A DNA stretch of 64,000 bases from Herpetosiphon sp042688385 (GCF_042688385.1 NZ_JBHUPY010000002.1:62001-126000), one strand, 5' to 3'. Shown: positions 26,618 to 35,947, counted from the stretch's first letter. The notes: generated from the letters alone by a model not told the origin. Numbers and translations: made by a program.

Positions 26618-28432
26618 TTATTGATAGTTCGCCACTTCATCCTTGATGCGGGCAATAAACTCATCGACGCTGATTGAGCCGAGGTCGCCGCCAGCGCGTT
26701 GGCGTACCGCGACAGCGCCATTTTCCTCTTCTTTATCGCCAACCACCAACATATACGGAATTTTCAGCTTTTGGGCATCGCGAATTTTAGCATTCATGCG
26801 GTTGTTGCTGGCATCAACTTCAACCCGCAAGCCTTGAGCATTCAACTTGGCAGCCACAGACTCAGCGTAGGCCACATGGCGGTCGGTAATCGGCACTAAC
26901 GTGACTTGAACCGGAGCCAACCAAACCGGAAATGCACCTGCATATTGTTCGATCAACGTGCCTACAAAACGCTCAATCGAGCCAAATGGCGCACGGTGAA
27001 TCATAATTGGCCGATGTTTTTGGCCATCTTCGCCCGTGTACTCAATTTCAAAGCGCTCTGGCAAGTTGTAGTCGACTTGCACCGTGCCAAGTTGCCATTG
27101 GCGGCCCAGCACGTCGCGGAAGATGAAATCGAGTTTGGGGCCGTAGAATGCGGCTTCGCCCTCAACGACCACATAATTCAAGCCCTTCTTTTCGGCAGCA
27201 TTAATAATTGCGTTTTGAGCTTTTTCCCACACTTCGTCCGAGCCGATGTACTTGGGATTGCCCACCTCGCGCAAACCAACCCGCGCTTGGAAGTCTTTCA
27301 AGCCCATCGTGCCAAACACAAACAGAATCAAATCAACGACTTTCAAAAACTCTGCTTCAAGTTGGTCAGGCGTGACAAACAAGTGCGAATCGTCGACCGT
27401 GAACGAGCGGACTCGCAGCAAGCCCGTCAATTCGCCGCTATGCTCGTAGCGATAGACCGTGCCAAACTCAGCCAAGCGCAAGGGCAAATCACGATACGAA
27501 CGTGGTTCGCTGGCATAAATTTCAATGTGATGGGGGCAGTTCATCGGCTTGAGCAGATAAATTTCGCCCTCGGGATTTTCAGGGTCGTCATTGGCAATTT
27601 CGCTCATTGGAGGGAAAATGCCATCGCGATAGGTGTACCAGTGCCCGCTCGTTTTGTAAAGATCGATTTTGCCCATATGTGGCGTGACGACTGGTAAATA
27701 GCCACGGTCGATTTGAGCCTGGCGCAAAAAGCGCTCAAGTACATCACGCAGAATTGCACCCTTGGGCAGCCACAATGGCAAGCCAGCACCAACTTTTTGC
27801 GAGAAGGTAAATAAGCCCAACTCACGGCCAAGCTTGCGGTGATCGCGTTTTTTGGCTTCTTCTTGCTGCCACAAGTAATGATCAAGCTCTTCTTTCGAAG
27901 GCCAAACCGTGCCATAGATGCGTTGTAACATTGGGCGTTTTTCATCGCCACGCCAATATGCACCTGAAACCCGCAACAACTTAAAGCCATTAGGCGGAAT
28001 TTCGCTCAGGCTTTCGACATGTGGGCCTTTACATAAATCTTCGAACGAATCATGTTTATAGGTTGAGATAATCGTGTCGGCGGCGACAGCTTTTTCGCCA
28101 TATTCGTCTTCGCCTTTTGCCAAGCCAGCGATCAATTCGAGCTTGTAGGGTTGGTCTTTGAATAATTCGCGGGCTTCGTCTGCTGAAACTTCACGATAGG
28201 CAAAGCGATGTTTGGCCTTGATGATTTTGCGCATTTTAGCTTCGATGTCTTTGAGATCATCGGGCGTTAATGGCCGTGGCAAATCAAAATCATAATAAAA
28301 GCCATTTTCAACTGGTGGGCCGATCGCAATTTTGCCCTCAGGGAAAATTTCAAGCACAGCTTGGGCCAACACGTGCGCCGTCGAGTGGCGCAAGCGATAC
28401 AGTGGATCATTATCTGGGTTTACTGGTGGCAT
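26618..28432 (-). CDS. thrS: Threonine-tRNA ligase
   Basis: 604-residue class II aminoacyl-tRNA synthetase. RHSTAHVLAQAV starts the editing domain; the class II motifs are in the catalytic core, with TSGHWYTYRDGIFPPM, LKPMNCPHHIEIY (the zinc-binding Cys) and RAPFGSIERFVGTLIEQ. The C-terminal anticodon-binding domain is complete. The usual N-terminal TGS domain (about 60 residues) is absent, since the protein begins directly at the editing domain. AGGAG precedes the ATG. It is the last gene of a minus-strand run that begins with a T-box leader at 29880. Confidence 0.97.
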   Translation of the reverse strand: MPPVNPDNDPLYRLRHSTAHVLAQAVLEIFPEGKIAIGPPVENGFYYDFDLPRPLTPDDLKDIEAKMRKIIKAKHRFAYREVSADEARELFKDQPYKLELIAGLAKGEDEYGEKAVAADTIISTYKHDSFEDLCKGPHVESLSEIPPNGFKLLRVSGAYWRGDEKRPMLQRIYGTVWPSKEELDHYLWQQEEAKKRDHRKLGRELGLFTFSQKVGAGLPLWLPKGAILRDVLERFLRQAQIDRGYLPVVTPHMGKIDLYKTSGHWYTYRDGIFPPMSEIANDDPENPEGEIYLLKPMNCPHHIEIYASEPRSYRDLPLRLAEFGTVYRYEHSGELTGLLRVRSFTVDDSHLFVTPDQLEAEFLKVVDLILFVFGTMGLKDFQARVGLREVGNPKYIGSDEVWEKAQNAIINAAEKKGLNYVVVEGEAAFYGPKLDFIFRDVLGRQWQLGTVQVDYNLPERFEIEYTGEDGQKHRPIMIHRAPFGSIERFVGTLIEQYAGAFPVWLAPVQVTLVPITDRHVAYAESVAAKLNAQGLRVEVDASNNRMNAKIRDAQKLKIPYMLVVGDKEEENGAVAVRQRAGGDLGSISVDEFIARIKDEVANYQ

Positions 28433-28522
28433 TGGGAAACTCCTAGAAAAAGTATGAAGGATGAAGGATGAAATAGTCAGGTCTTAGCAAGCACTTAAAT
28501 TTCATAATTCATAATTTAAACA

Positions 28523-28747
28523 TTACCAACATGGCATGAGATGGCGCGGGGCTTCTGGGCGTTGCGCCAAATCGCGTTGATAGACTAATTTGAGCATTGC
28601 AGCGCGATATTCAGCGCTTTCGATCAGGTGCCAGCCCTCGGCTTGGAGTTCGGCTTCCATCGCCGCCCGATCCGACCATTCACGAGCCTCGGCGGCACAG
28701 GGAGCGTCGCCCTGAACCGGGGCATAGGCAATTAAGTATTCCAACAT
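28523..28747 (-). CDS. Conserved small protein of unknown function
   Basis: 74 residues: acidic centre rich in Ala and Glu, one Trp-His pair (EGWHLIESAEYRA) and a C-terminal HLMPCW. Good ribosome site AAAGGAG before the ATG. Its pattern, a short YLIAYAP opening strand and two helices, hints at a ferredoxin-like fold, but no family is recognised. It lies between the membrane protein and thrS. Confidence 0.6.
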   Translation of the reverse strand: MLEYLIAYAPVQGDAPCAAEAREWSDRAAMEAELQAEGWHLIESAEYRAAMLKLVYQRDLAQRPEAPRHLMPCW

Positions 28748-28816
28748 AGTTCTGCTCCTTTAAGTGATTGATGGTGGCAGTATCACTTTCGTCCAGAACG
28801 ATCACCCCCTTCTGAA

Positions 28817-28923
28817 ATTATGAAGGATGAAGGATGAAGGATGAAAAAATTTTTGCTAGATCCAAAATCTTTTGCGGATCAGCCATATTTTCATCCCTCA
28901 TAATTCATCCTTCATCCTTCACC
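28817..28923. repeat. GAAGGAT tandem tract forming an inverted repeat
   Basis: ATTATGAAGGATGAAGGATGA and one more unit at 28817-28844 face the complementary TAATTCATCCTTCATCCTTC at 28900-28920. The two arms can fold into a long hairpin in the gap between two minus-strand genes. A smaller GAAGGATGAAGGATGAA tract lies at 28456-28472, on the other side of the 74-residue gene. Confidence 0.6.
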
Positions 28924-28929
28924 TTGGTG

Positions 28930-29538
28930 TTATTGTGCTTCAACGGTGGCGGTCAATACGCCATCGCTTACTTCGATTGCGGTAATTCGTTGGCCATTGG
29001 CGGCAAGTTGATTATTGAGCTTGGCTTCTAAGGTTTGTGAAAGTTGCTCAGGGTCAAGCAAAAAGCCAAGTGCGCCATCAATTTGCGCATCAACGACATC
29101 AACCCGACCATCGGCGGTTACTTGGACTCCAGCGGTTGCCGTGCCAGTTATGCCATAGGCTCCAACGGTTGCGCCCAAACGGCCTGGCGTAAAGCGCACC
29201 GTCGCACTATCCAAGGGGCTAATTTCATTAGGATTGGCCTGCAAAAATTGGTTAATTTCGCTATCGGTCACTTGGACGGTGCCTTGGAAGCCAGCAGGAA
29301 TTTCGCTGTTGGGGCCGCCAAGTTGTTCATCGAGCTTGCGATCAATTTGCTGTTCGAGTTGGCCGCCCAAGGTGTTGCCTGCTTGCTCGCTGAGCATGGG
29401 TCGCAAATAGAAATAGACTCCCAACAAGCCACCTAAGACCAAAAAAACCAGCACCGTCAAGGTTGTTAAGCAACCAAACAGACAACCGCGGCGGCGGCGT
29501 GGTGGCGGTGGTGGTGCATAGCCATAGCCATAACCCAT
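28930..29538 (-). CDS. Membrane-anchored protein of unknown function under T-box control
   Basis: 202 residues. A proline/arginine-rich cytoplasmic start (APPPPPRRRRGCLFGC) leads to one transmembrane helix (TLTVLVFLVLGGLLGVYFYL). The outside part is about 150 residues of alternating strands (VQVTDSEINQFLQAN, GATVGAYGITGTATAGVQVT), like lipid-binding LmeA/DUF2993-type domains. AGGAGG lies 6 bases before the ATG. It is the first gene after a T-box leader, an unusual place for such a protein. Function not known. Confidence 0.7.
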   Translation of the reverse strand: MGYGYGYAPPPPPRRRRGCLFGCLTTLTVLVFLVLGGLLGVYFYLRPMLSEQAGNTLGGQLEQQIDRKLDEQLGGPNSEIPAGFQGTVQVTDSEINQFLQANPNEISPLDSATVRFTPGRLGATVGAYGITGTATAGVQVTADGRVDVVDAQIDGALGFLLDPEQLSQTLEAKLNNQLAANGQRITAIEVSDGVLTATVEAQ

Positions 29539-29546
29539 ACGAAACC

Positions 29547-29880
29547 TCCTGTGGCGCGGTTAAACAAAAATGCCCCGTCCTGCACATACATAGGACGAAG
29601 GCAAACATAAACCTCGTGGTTCCACCTAATTTCCAAATTAGCAAGCGCTAATTTGCTTAAGTTGTCCGGTAGCGGGGACAAAACGCATCGATCTACTAGC
29701 CAAGGGCGTTCGGCGATGAACTCAGAGGGGGTATTGTTTGGTGGCGTGCCAGCAACGCTCGCAATCTATGGCGCTGCTTCCCTGATGGTGTTACCCAAAC
29801 AACATGGCATCATCACTGTTCGGCTATTCAATTGTGCTAGATGCTACCATACCTTAGCACTCTTCGTCAATCAGCCCTGC
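29547..29880 (-). promoter_or_regulatory. T-box riboswitch, probable threonine specifier
   Basis: Read on the minus strand, TTAGGTGGAACCACGAG at 29629-29613 is the conserved T-box antiterminator sequence. It is followed by the CGTCCT...AGGACG terminator. About 150 bases upstream, CTGAT near 29874 can pair with ATCAG near 29782-29786 to close a stem I of about 95 bases. The internal strand GTAACACCATCAG places ACC, a threonine codon followed by a purine, at 29789-29787. That fits thrS 1.1 kb downstream. T-box leaders bind uncharged tRNA and prevent termination. The stem I details are read by eye; the antiterminator and terminator are clear. Confidence 0.8.
29566..29597 (-). terminator. T-box leader terminator
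   Basis: Minus-strand CGTCCT, loop ATGTATGTGC and AGGACG followed by GGGC and five T. This is the regulatory terminator that the T-box antiterminator competes with. Confidence 0.85.
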
Positions 29881-30126
29881 GAATGAGCAAAATCTTAACG
29901 TCACAGCCCAAATTACTCACTAATCAACACCTCCAATGGCTACTACTCCAATCAGATGCCGCATTTTTCTCCAAACAACGAGCGAATCAGTAGATAGACC
30001 GATCTCAGCGTGGCCAAACTCGGTTAAGCTAGCTGCTAGCTCTAATGTGTTGGATTCGATACAGTCAATAGATGGCGAGATTGGTGGCCAAACTACGCCA
30101 CTGTGTGCTAAATCTGGGAGTACCTA
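29881..30126. other. Gap between T-box leader and ABC transporter
   Basis: It should hold divergent promoters for the T-box transcript (minus) and the ABC exporter (plus). No strong promoter pair, operator or small gene could be picked out. Confidence 0.3.
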
Positions 30127-31941
30127 ATGGCCAAACGTGAATTTTCGGTTGAACATGAATATAGCTACCCACGCAGTAGCCCAATTCGCTGGATTATAGC
30201 CCATGTTTGGCGCTACTGGTTTTTAGCCTGTGTGGTGTTACTCTGTTTTCTTGGTTCGTGGGTAACCTACTCGCAAGCACGGGTGGTCATCGGCGATGTT
30301 GCGGGTTTGTTTAAAGTATCCTTCGATGCTGAGGGATTGCCTCTCCCCTTCGACGCTGCGCTATTATTAAGAATGTCGCTAATTATTTTGGCCCTTTTAG
30401 TCGCTGATGGTTTTTCTTTGTGGTTTGGCAGTTTAGCCGGCGAAACAATTGCTGCCCGCTTTGAGGCCGATGCGCGCGAAGAGTTATATACCAGTCTGTT
30501 GGGCAAAAGCCAAGCCTACCACGACCGCCAACGCGTCGGCGATTTGATGGCCCGCGCTACCGACGATACCAGCCAACTTGCCAGCATGATTGTGCCTGGC
30601 AGTACCATGATTTTTGAAAGCATCTTGGGAATTGTGGTTCCATTGGCATATGTAGGCTTTATCAACGTTGAATTACTCTTAGTTCCCCTAGGTTTTGTGG
30701 CCTGTTATATCATCGCGGTTCGGCGCTATGTGCGACGCTTAAATCCGGTTATTGCTGAGCAGCGTGAGCAATTTGGCAAGCTCAATGCTGGCCTCGAAGA
30801 AACTATCTCAGGGATTGAAGTGGTCAAGGCCAGCGCCCGCGAAGGCTTTGAACGGCTTAAATATCGCCGCCATGCCCGTGGTTTTCGCGATTTATTTGTC
30901 CAACAAGGGCGCATTGAAGCCCGCTATATTCCATTGTTGCTGTTTGGCATTACCTTCGGCTTAACCTTCTTGCACTCGATGATTTTGTTTGATCAAAGTC
31001 GGATCACCATCGCCGATATTATTGCGGTGATGAGCTTGATTGGCTTGTTGCGCTTCCCAACCTTCATCTCGTTGTTTGCTTTTACCTTGGTTCAAACAGG
31101 TATTGCCAGCGCAGGCCGGATTTTGAGCGTTATCAAGGAAGAAACTGAGCTTGACGAAAATCTGCAAGGTCATCAAGCAACGCTCAAAGGCGAATTACGC
31201 TTCGATCACGTCCAATTTGGCTACGAAGCCCAGCCAATTTTGCATGATGTTTCGTTCAGCGTAAAGCCAGGCCAAACCGTGGCAATCGTCGGCCAAACTG
31301 GCTCGGGCAAAAGCGCCTTGACCCAATTGGTCAACCGCACCTACGATGTGCAAGCAGGTCGCGTATTAATTGATGGAATTGATGTCCGCGAGTGGAATCT
31401 CGATACCTTGCGCTCGCAAATCTCCAAAATCGAGCAAGATGTGTTCTTGTTTTCGCGCACAATTGGCGAGAATATTGCTTTTGGTGCGCCCAACGCCACC
31501 CGCGAGCAAATTATCGAAGCCGCCAAGGCCGCCCAAGCGCACGATTTTATTAGCTCGTTTGTCAATGGCTACGATACCGAAATTGGCGAGCGCGGCGTAA
31601 CCCTCTCTGGTGGTCAGCGCCAACGGATTGCCTTGGCCCGTGCCTTCTTGAGCAATCCACGGATTTTGATTTTGGATGATTCGACCAGCGCTATCGATAG
31701 CGCGACTGAAGATCAAATTCAACGTGCAATTCGCGAAGCCCAACGTGGCCGCACCACCTTGCTGATTACCCATCGGCTTTCACAAATTCGCTGGGCCGAT
31801 GTGATTCTGGTGCTCGATGGTGGGCGGATTGTGGCAGCAGGCGATCACGAACACTTGCTGCGTACCTCCAACCATTATCGCCGGATCTTTGCCCGCTATG
31901 AAAGCTCGTTGCCGCCAATTGAGCAAGCAGTTTTGGCCTAA
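30127..31941 (+). CDS. ABC exporter, fused membrane and ATPase domains
   Basis: 604-residue half-transporter of the MsbA/LmrA type that acts as a dimer. Six hydrophobic helices occupy residues about 25-320. The ATPase follows: Walker A GQTGSGKSALT, Q-loop ISKIEQDVFLF, signature LSGGQRQRIALARA, Walker B ILILDDSTSAID and switch His in ITHRLSQ. The residue after Walker B is Asp rather than the usual catalytic Glu (DDSTSA), which in pairs of half-transporters often marks a degenerate site. Only one such gene is present here. GGGAG precedes the ATG. Substrate unknown. Confidence 0.93.
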   Translation: MAKREFSVEHEYSYPRSSPIRWIIAHVWRYWFLACVVLLCFLGSWVTYSQARVVIGDVAGLFKVSFDAEGLPLPFDAALLLRMSLIILALLVADGFSLWFGSLAGETIAARFEADAREELYTSLLGKSQAYHDRQRVGDLMARATDDTSQLASMIVPGSTMIFESILGIVVPLAYVGFINVELLLVPLGFVACYIIAVRRYVRRLNPVIAEQREQFGKLNAGLEETISGIEVVKASAREGFERLKYRRHARGFRDLFVQQGRIEARYIPLLLFGITFGLTFLHSMILFDQSRITIADIIAVMSLIGLLRFPTFISLFAFTLVQTGIASAGRILSVIKEETELDENLQGHQATLKGELRFDHVQFGYEAQPILHDVSFSVKPGQTVAIVGQTGSGKSALTQLVNRTYDVQAGRVLIDGIDVREWNLDTLRSQISKIEQDVFLFSRTIGENIAFGAPNATREQIIEAAKAAQAHDFISSFVNGYDTEIGERGVTLSGGQRQRIALARAFLSNPRILILDDSTSAIDSATEDQIQRAIREAQRGRTTLLITHRLSQIRWADVILVLDGGRIVAAGDHEHLLRTSNHYRRIFARYESSLPPIEQAVLA

Positions 31942-31948
31942 AATCCAA

Positions 31949-31976
31949 TGCGCCACCAGTTGCTGCTGGTGGCGCA
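31949..31976. terminator. Bidirectional terminator hairpin
   Basis: TGCGCCACCAG at 31949-31959 pairs perfectly with CTGGTGGCGCA at 31966-31976 (loop 6). It lies between convergent genes. Confidence 0.7.
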
Positions 31977-31981
31977 ATTGT

Positions 31982-32428
31982 TTAAGTGAGTTGGAGCCAC
32001 GGCTGTTCGGTCTGATTGGCAAATACCGTCACAATATCGCGAATCAATTGATGTGATTGGCGATTTTTGGAGATAAAACCATCAAGCCCAGCCTGATAGA
32101 ACAATGCTTGGGCTTGCTCATCACGGCTCCAGCCAATAATTTTGGCATCGTCGGCCAAGGCGCGATGCTTGAAATGCTCCGAACGAATTTGCGGCATTAG
32201 CTCGGCAATCCCCACGCCATCAGCCAAGCGTTGATCAATCAAAATCAAGCGCGCATAGTGTTGCGGTTGATATTCGAGCCATTGCAACAGCTGAAAACTG
32301 GTGCTGCAAATGCTAATTGCAGTTGATAAATTGAATTGGGTTAATAATTGCTCTGCGCCGCGAAATTGGGTTTTGGCCATAATTTGTAAAACTCGGGTAC
32401 TCTCCACCAGACACACATTGGCTAACAT
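31982..32428 (-). CDS. Receiver-domain-like protein, divergent
   Basis: 148 residues with a CheY-like pattern: LILIDQRLADGVGIAELMPQ with the candidate phosphoacceptor Asp, KIIGWSRDEQAQALFYQAG, then FISKNRQSHQL with the conserved Lys. The usual N-terminal acidic pair is replaced (NVCLVEST has only one acid), and about 20 residues are inserted before the Asp strand. It may be a pseudo-receiver. No output domain or kinase is adjacent. AAGGAG precedes the ATG. Confidence 0.6.
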   Translation of the reverse strand: MLANVCLVESTRVLQIMAKTQFRGAEQLLTQFNLSTAISICSTSFQLLQWLEYQPQHYARLILIDQRLADGVGIAELMPQIRSEHFKHRALADDAKIIGWSRDEQAQALFYQAGLDGFISKNRQSHQLIRDIVTVFANQTEQPWLQLT

Positions 32429-32906
32429 GCCAGACTCCTTGCTCCAGACCAGATTATTCTATTCCTAGAATATTGATATACCAAATTGACTACATTAGCG
32501 GCTTTAGTGGCACACGAGGGTAGAAATTGGCTACTTCGTTGATTAATTCGATGCTTGAATTGCAGAAGGTGATTGTTTGCGGCGATGCTGCTCTCAGTGC
32601 ACTTGATTATAGCATAGCTCACTTCAGCCCAAGCCCAATTTAATTGATAATCTGCTGCAAAAAAGTACTTTTTGATTCGTACTGAACTAAATAGCTTACT
32701 TGATACAAAAACTTACATTTTTAGCATGAATGCCATGCTAATTGATATTTATTAATCAATTTAAATAATTACTTTATGAATATATGCAGATAATTGATTG
32801 ATCTGATCGATTCACCCTGATTGCCTAACCGAAGTTTAGCCCAAACTGCCTACCAACAGCATGGCCGCGCTGAGCGTAGGAGCTTAAATTTTGTTAATTA
32901 AAACTC
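32429..32906. other. AT-rich gap upstream of the chitinase gene
   Basis: No gene can be supported. A 14-base palindrome, AAAAAGTACTTTTT, lies at 32660-32673. The region must hold the promoter of the minus-strand receiver-like gene. Confidence 0.3.
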
Positions 32907-32935
32907 TTGACAAATGTTTAAAAATCAGTTAAAGT
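32907..32935 (+). promoter_or_regulatory. Candidate sigma-70 promoter of the chitinase gene
   Basis: A perfect TTGACA at 32907-32912, 17-base spacer, TAAAGT at 32930-32935. The start codon is about 103 bases downstream, leaving a long leader. Confidence 0.6.
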
Positions 32936-33038
32936 CTTTGTAATTCCAATGAAATTATTTAGTAACCCTCTGTGTTGGCTAGCATTTTGGAACGCTCGTG
33001 ACGGATGAACTCTCGATAAGCACGAAGGAGTGACGATT

Positions 33039-34604
33039 ATGAATGTGATCCATCGTCGTTTTCGGTTTCTAGCCTTTATCTTAATCCCCGTTCTTGTTAT
33101 GCTGATGGCCTTGAGTCAGCAAAAAGTTCAAGCTGCCGCCCCAGCCTGGGATGGCAACAATCACGCCTATGCGATTGGTAATCGGGTAAGTTATGCTGGT
33201 GGCGAATATGAATGTATTCAAGCCCATACTTCATTGCCCAATTGGAATCCGGTTGATGTTCCGGCCTTGTGGCGCGCGGTTTCACCAAGCAATCCAACCG
33301 CAACGCCGAATAACCCAACCGCAACCCCACGCCCAGCGACGGCCACCCCGCGACCTGCAACCGCAACACCGCGGCCCGGTACCGCAACGCCAACGCCGAA
33401 TAACCCAACCGCCACCCCACGGCCAGCAACGGCAACGCCTGTGTTGCCAACTGCAACCACCACTCCAGGCGGCGGCAAACGAATCATCGGCTACTTCGCC
33501 GAATGGGGAGTCTACGGTCGCAACTATCATGTGCGCAACATCAAAACCAGCGGTTCAGCTGCCAAGTTGACCCACATCAACTACGCATTTGGCAACGTCG
33601 TCAACAGCCGCTGCCAATTGGGTGATACCTACGCCGATTATGATCGAGCCTATAGTGCTGCTGAAAGCGTCGATGGCGTAGCCGACACCTGGGATACTGG
33701 CGTATTGCGCGGCAGCTTCGGCCAATTGCGCAAGCTCAAAGCCGAATTCCCCCACTTGAAAGTGATGATTTCGTTGGGTGGTTGGACGTGGTCGGCTGGC
33801 TTCTCGGATGCTGCGTTGCCAGCAAACCGCGCCGCCTTCGTCAAATCATGTATCGATTTGTTCATCAAGGATTCACGTTGGGCTGGCGTATTCGATGGCA
33901 TCGACATCGACTGGGAATATCCAGGTTCATGTGGCAACACCTGTAACTTCCGTCCAGAAGATACCCAAAACTTCACCGCCTTGTTGAGCGAATTCCGCAG
34001 CCAATTGAACGCAGTGCGCCCAGGCTTGTTGTTGACGATTGCAGCGCCAGCAGACCCAGCCAAAATCGCCAAGATTCAAGTTGGCCAGATTCACCAATAC
34101 CTCGATTTTATCAACATTATGACCTACGACTTGCACGGTGCTTGGGAAGCCAACACCAACTTCCAATCAAACTTGTACTCAATCGCTGGCGATCCCGGCC
34201 CAATCTACTCGGTTGATGCAGGTGTAAACGCTTGGTTGAACGGTGGAACTCCAGCAAATAAAGTTGTGGTTGGCGTACCATTCTACGGTCGTGGCTGGCA
34301 AAATGTGCCAAGCACCAACAATGGCTTGTTCCAACCTGGCTCGGCTGCTCCAGCCACCTACGAAGCAGGCATCGAAGATTACAAAGTGCTTAAAACCAAA
34401 GGCTTGACCCGCTACTCAAATAGCGCTGCTGGCGCTGCTTGGCTCTATGGCAACGGCCAATTCTGGACCTACGATGACCCAGCGATTATGAAAGTCAAGA
34501 CCGACTATGTGAAAGCAAAAGGTCTTGGCGGCACGATGTTCTGGGAATTGAGCGGCGACACCACTGATGGCGAATTGATCAACGCCCTCTACCAAGGTCG
34601 CTAG
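33039..34604 (+). CDS. Secreted GH18 chitinase with N-terminal chitin-binding domain
   Basis: 521 residues. Signal peptide to about residue 32 (ending VQAAAPAW). Residues about 33-80 are a CBM5/12 module (NNHAYAIGNRVSYAGGEYEC, ALWRAV). A linker of NPTATP/RPATATP repeats spans about 85-143. The GH18 barrel follows, with the substrate-assisted motif DGIDIDWEYPG; the catalytic Glu is residue 293. MTYDLHGAWE and the C-terminal GGTMFWELSGD are also typical. AAGGAG is 8 bases before the ATG; an upstream GTG at 33030 is inside that site. It degrades chitin outside the cell. Confidence 0.96.
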   Translation: MNVIHRRFRFLAFILIPVLVMLMALSQQKVQAAAPAWDGNNHAYAIGNRVSYAGGEYECIQAHTSLPNWNPVDVPALWRAVSPSNPTATPNNPTATPRPATATPRPATATPRPGTATPTPNNPTATPRPATATPVLPTATTTPGGGKRIIGYFAEWGVYGRNYHVRNIKTSGSAAKLTHINYAFGNVVNSRCQLGDTYADYDRAYSAAESVDGVADTWDTGVLRGSFGQLRKLKAEFPHLKVMISLGGWTWSAGFSDAALPANRAAFVKSCIDLFIKDSRWAGVFDGIDIDWEYPGSCGNTCNFRPEDTQNFTALLSEFRSQLNAVRPGLLLTIAAPADPAKIAKIQVGQIHQYLDFINIMTYDLHGAWEANTNFQSNLYSIAGDPGPIYSVDAGVNAWLNGGTPANKVVVGVPFYGRGWQNVPSTNNGLFQPGSAAPATYEAGIEDYKVLKTKGLTRYSNSAAGAAWLYGNGQFWTYDDPAIMKVKTDYVKAKGLGGTMFWELSGDTTDGELINALYQGR

Positions 34605-34682
34605 GTTTCAAACTCATATCGGTGAGGCTGAATGGCGCAGGCAGCAATGCTTGCGTCATTTGGTTTTTTAGAAGATAAGATT

Positions 34683-34800
34683 CCCTCACCCCAACCCCTC
34701 GCCCGTGGCGCGGGCGAGGGGCTTTAAATCTCTGGTTCTCCCGCAATTTGTGGTAAAAATGGTCGGCTCCCCCTCGCCCGCGTTCAGTGGGAGCGGGGGA
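34683..34800. repeat. GC-rich mosaic repeat, copy 5a (right end missing)
   Basis: Starts CCCTCACCCCAACCCCTCGC and stops at GAGCGGGGGA, without the GGGGTGAGGG end. Its inner 100 bases are nearly identical to those of the neighbour at 34829, in the same direction. Confidence 0.8.
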
Positions 34801-34828
34801 TGGCTTCCAAGGGTCGGTTGTTAAGATT

Positions 34829-34960
34829 CCCTCACCCTAACCCCTCGCCCGTGGCGCGGGCGAGGGGCTTTAAATCTCTGGTTCTCCCGCAATTTGTGGT
34901 AAAAATGGTCGGCTCCCCCTCGCCCGCGTTCAGTGGGAGAGGGGGCTGGGGGGTGAGGGG
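34829..34960. repeat. GC-rich mosaic repeat, copy 5b (complete)
   Basis: Complete copy with CCCTCACCC and GGGGTGAGGGG ends. With copy 5a it fills the 34605-35030 gap. The spacer between the two (34801-34828) has no feature. Confidence 0.8.
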
Positions 34961-35030
34961 ACTTTATAATTTGCGGTATGCTTCTTGATTTACCAAGCCT
35001 AGCATTTTGTAGCTGGCAAGGAGTGGTGTG

Positions 35031-35891
35031 ATGGCCGCAGAGCATGCATTTGGCAATGAAGCTGCGCTTGGTGATGATGAATTACCTGCGTATGCCCCAA
35101 TGTTGCAAGCATTTCATCGAGCGTGTGCAGTTTCGTTGGTTGCGATTATCGATTCGTTGCCGTTAAATGAAGGTATGGTGGTGCTGGATCTCGGCAGTGG
35201 CGATGGTTTTTATTCTGCCTTGCTGGCCCAACGGGTTGGCACGAGTGGCAAGGTTATTGCCGCCGATTCATCGCCAGCCTATTTAAATTTGGCCCAAAAC
35301 GCGCTTGGTGCGACGAAGTTTGCTGATCGGGTTAGCTTTGAGCAGGTTGATATTCGCCAATTGCCATGGGCTGATGATCATTTTGATCTGGTTTGGTGTG
35401 CGCATAGTTTGTATAGCTTGCCCGAGCCGCAAGCAGCAATCGCCGAGTTGACGAGAGTAACCAAGGCTGGTGGCTGGGTGGCAATTCTGGAAAACGATAC
35501 GATGCATCATCATGTGTTGCCATGGCCGCCGGAGATTGAGCTAGCGATTCGCAATGCTCAATTGGCCGATATTGCCGATGAGCCGATTAAGCTGCAAAAA
35601 TATGAGCTTGGACGCAATTTGCTGGGCTATTTTACCGATGCTGGCCTGAGCGAATGCGCAATGCGTTCCTATACTATCGATCACCAATATCCATTGAGCG
35701 TTGATGAACAAACTTTTATGCACCACTATTTAGTAGATTTGCTACAACATGTTGATTCTCAGCTTGAGCCAACCATGCTTGCCCACGTTGAAACCTTGAT
35801 TGACCCCAGGCATCCTGACAGCATGTTCAACCAAGCAAGCTTCTATTCAAACCACTTGGAGTTGCTCGCACTAGGCCGTAAGCCTGCCTAA
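35031..35891 (+). CDS. SAM-dependent methyltransferase
   Basis: 286 residues, class I fold. Motif I VLDLGSGDGFYSALLAQRVG binds S-adenosylmethionine; the acidic motif II is in VIAADSSPAYL and motif IV in LVWCAHSLYSLP. The substrate is not evident, although the layout resembles UbiE/arsenite-type small-molecule methyltransferases without their cysteines. ATG at 35031 is 7 bases after AAGGAG; an adjacent GTG is possible. Confidence 0.88.
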   Translation: MAAEHAFGNEAALGDDELPAYAPMLQAFHRACAVSLVAIIDSLPLNEGMVVLDLGSGDGFYSALLAQRVGTSGKVIAADSSPAYLNLAQNALGATKFADRVSFEQVDIRQLPWADDHFDLVWCAHSLYSLPEPQAAIAELTRVTKAGGWVAILENDTMHHHVLPWPPEIELAIRNAQLADIADEPIKLQKYELGRNLLGYFTDAGLSECAMRSYTIDHQYPLSVDEQTFMHHYLVDLLQHVDSQLEPTMLAHVETLIDPRHPDSMFNQASFYSNHLELLALGRKPA

Positions 35892-35947
35892 ATGCTTGAG
35901 TGAGAGTGCTATACTGAGCATATTCTATCTTGGTGGAGGTTTGGATT

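Noticed and set aside
29653..29886. 77-residue plus-strand open frame.
   Set aside because: It lies wholly across the minus-strand T-box leader and has no ribosome site or recognisable composition.
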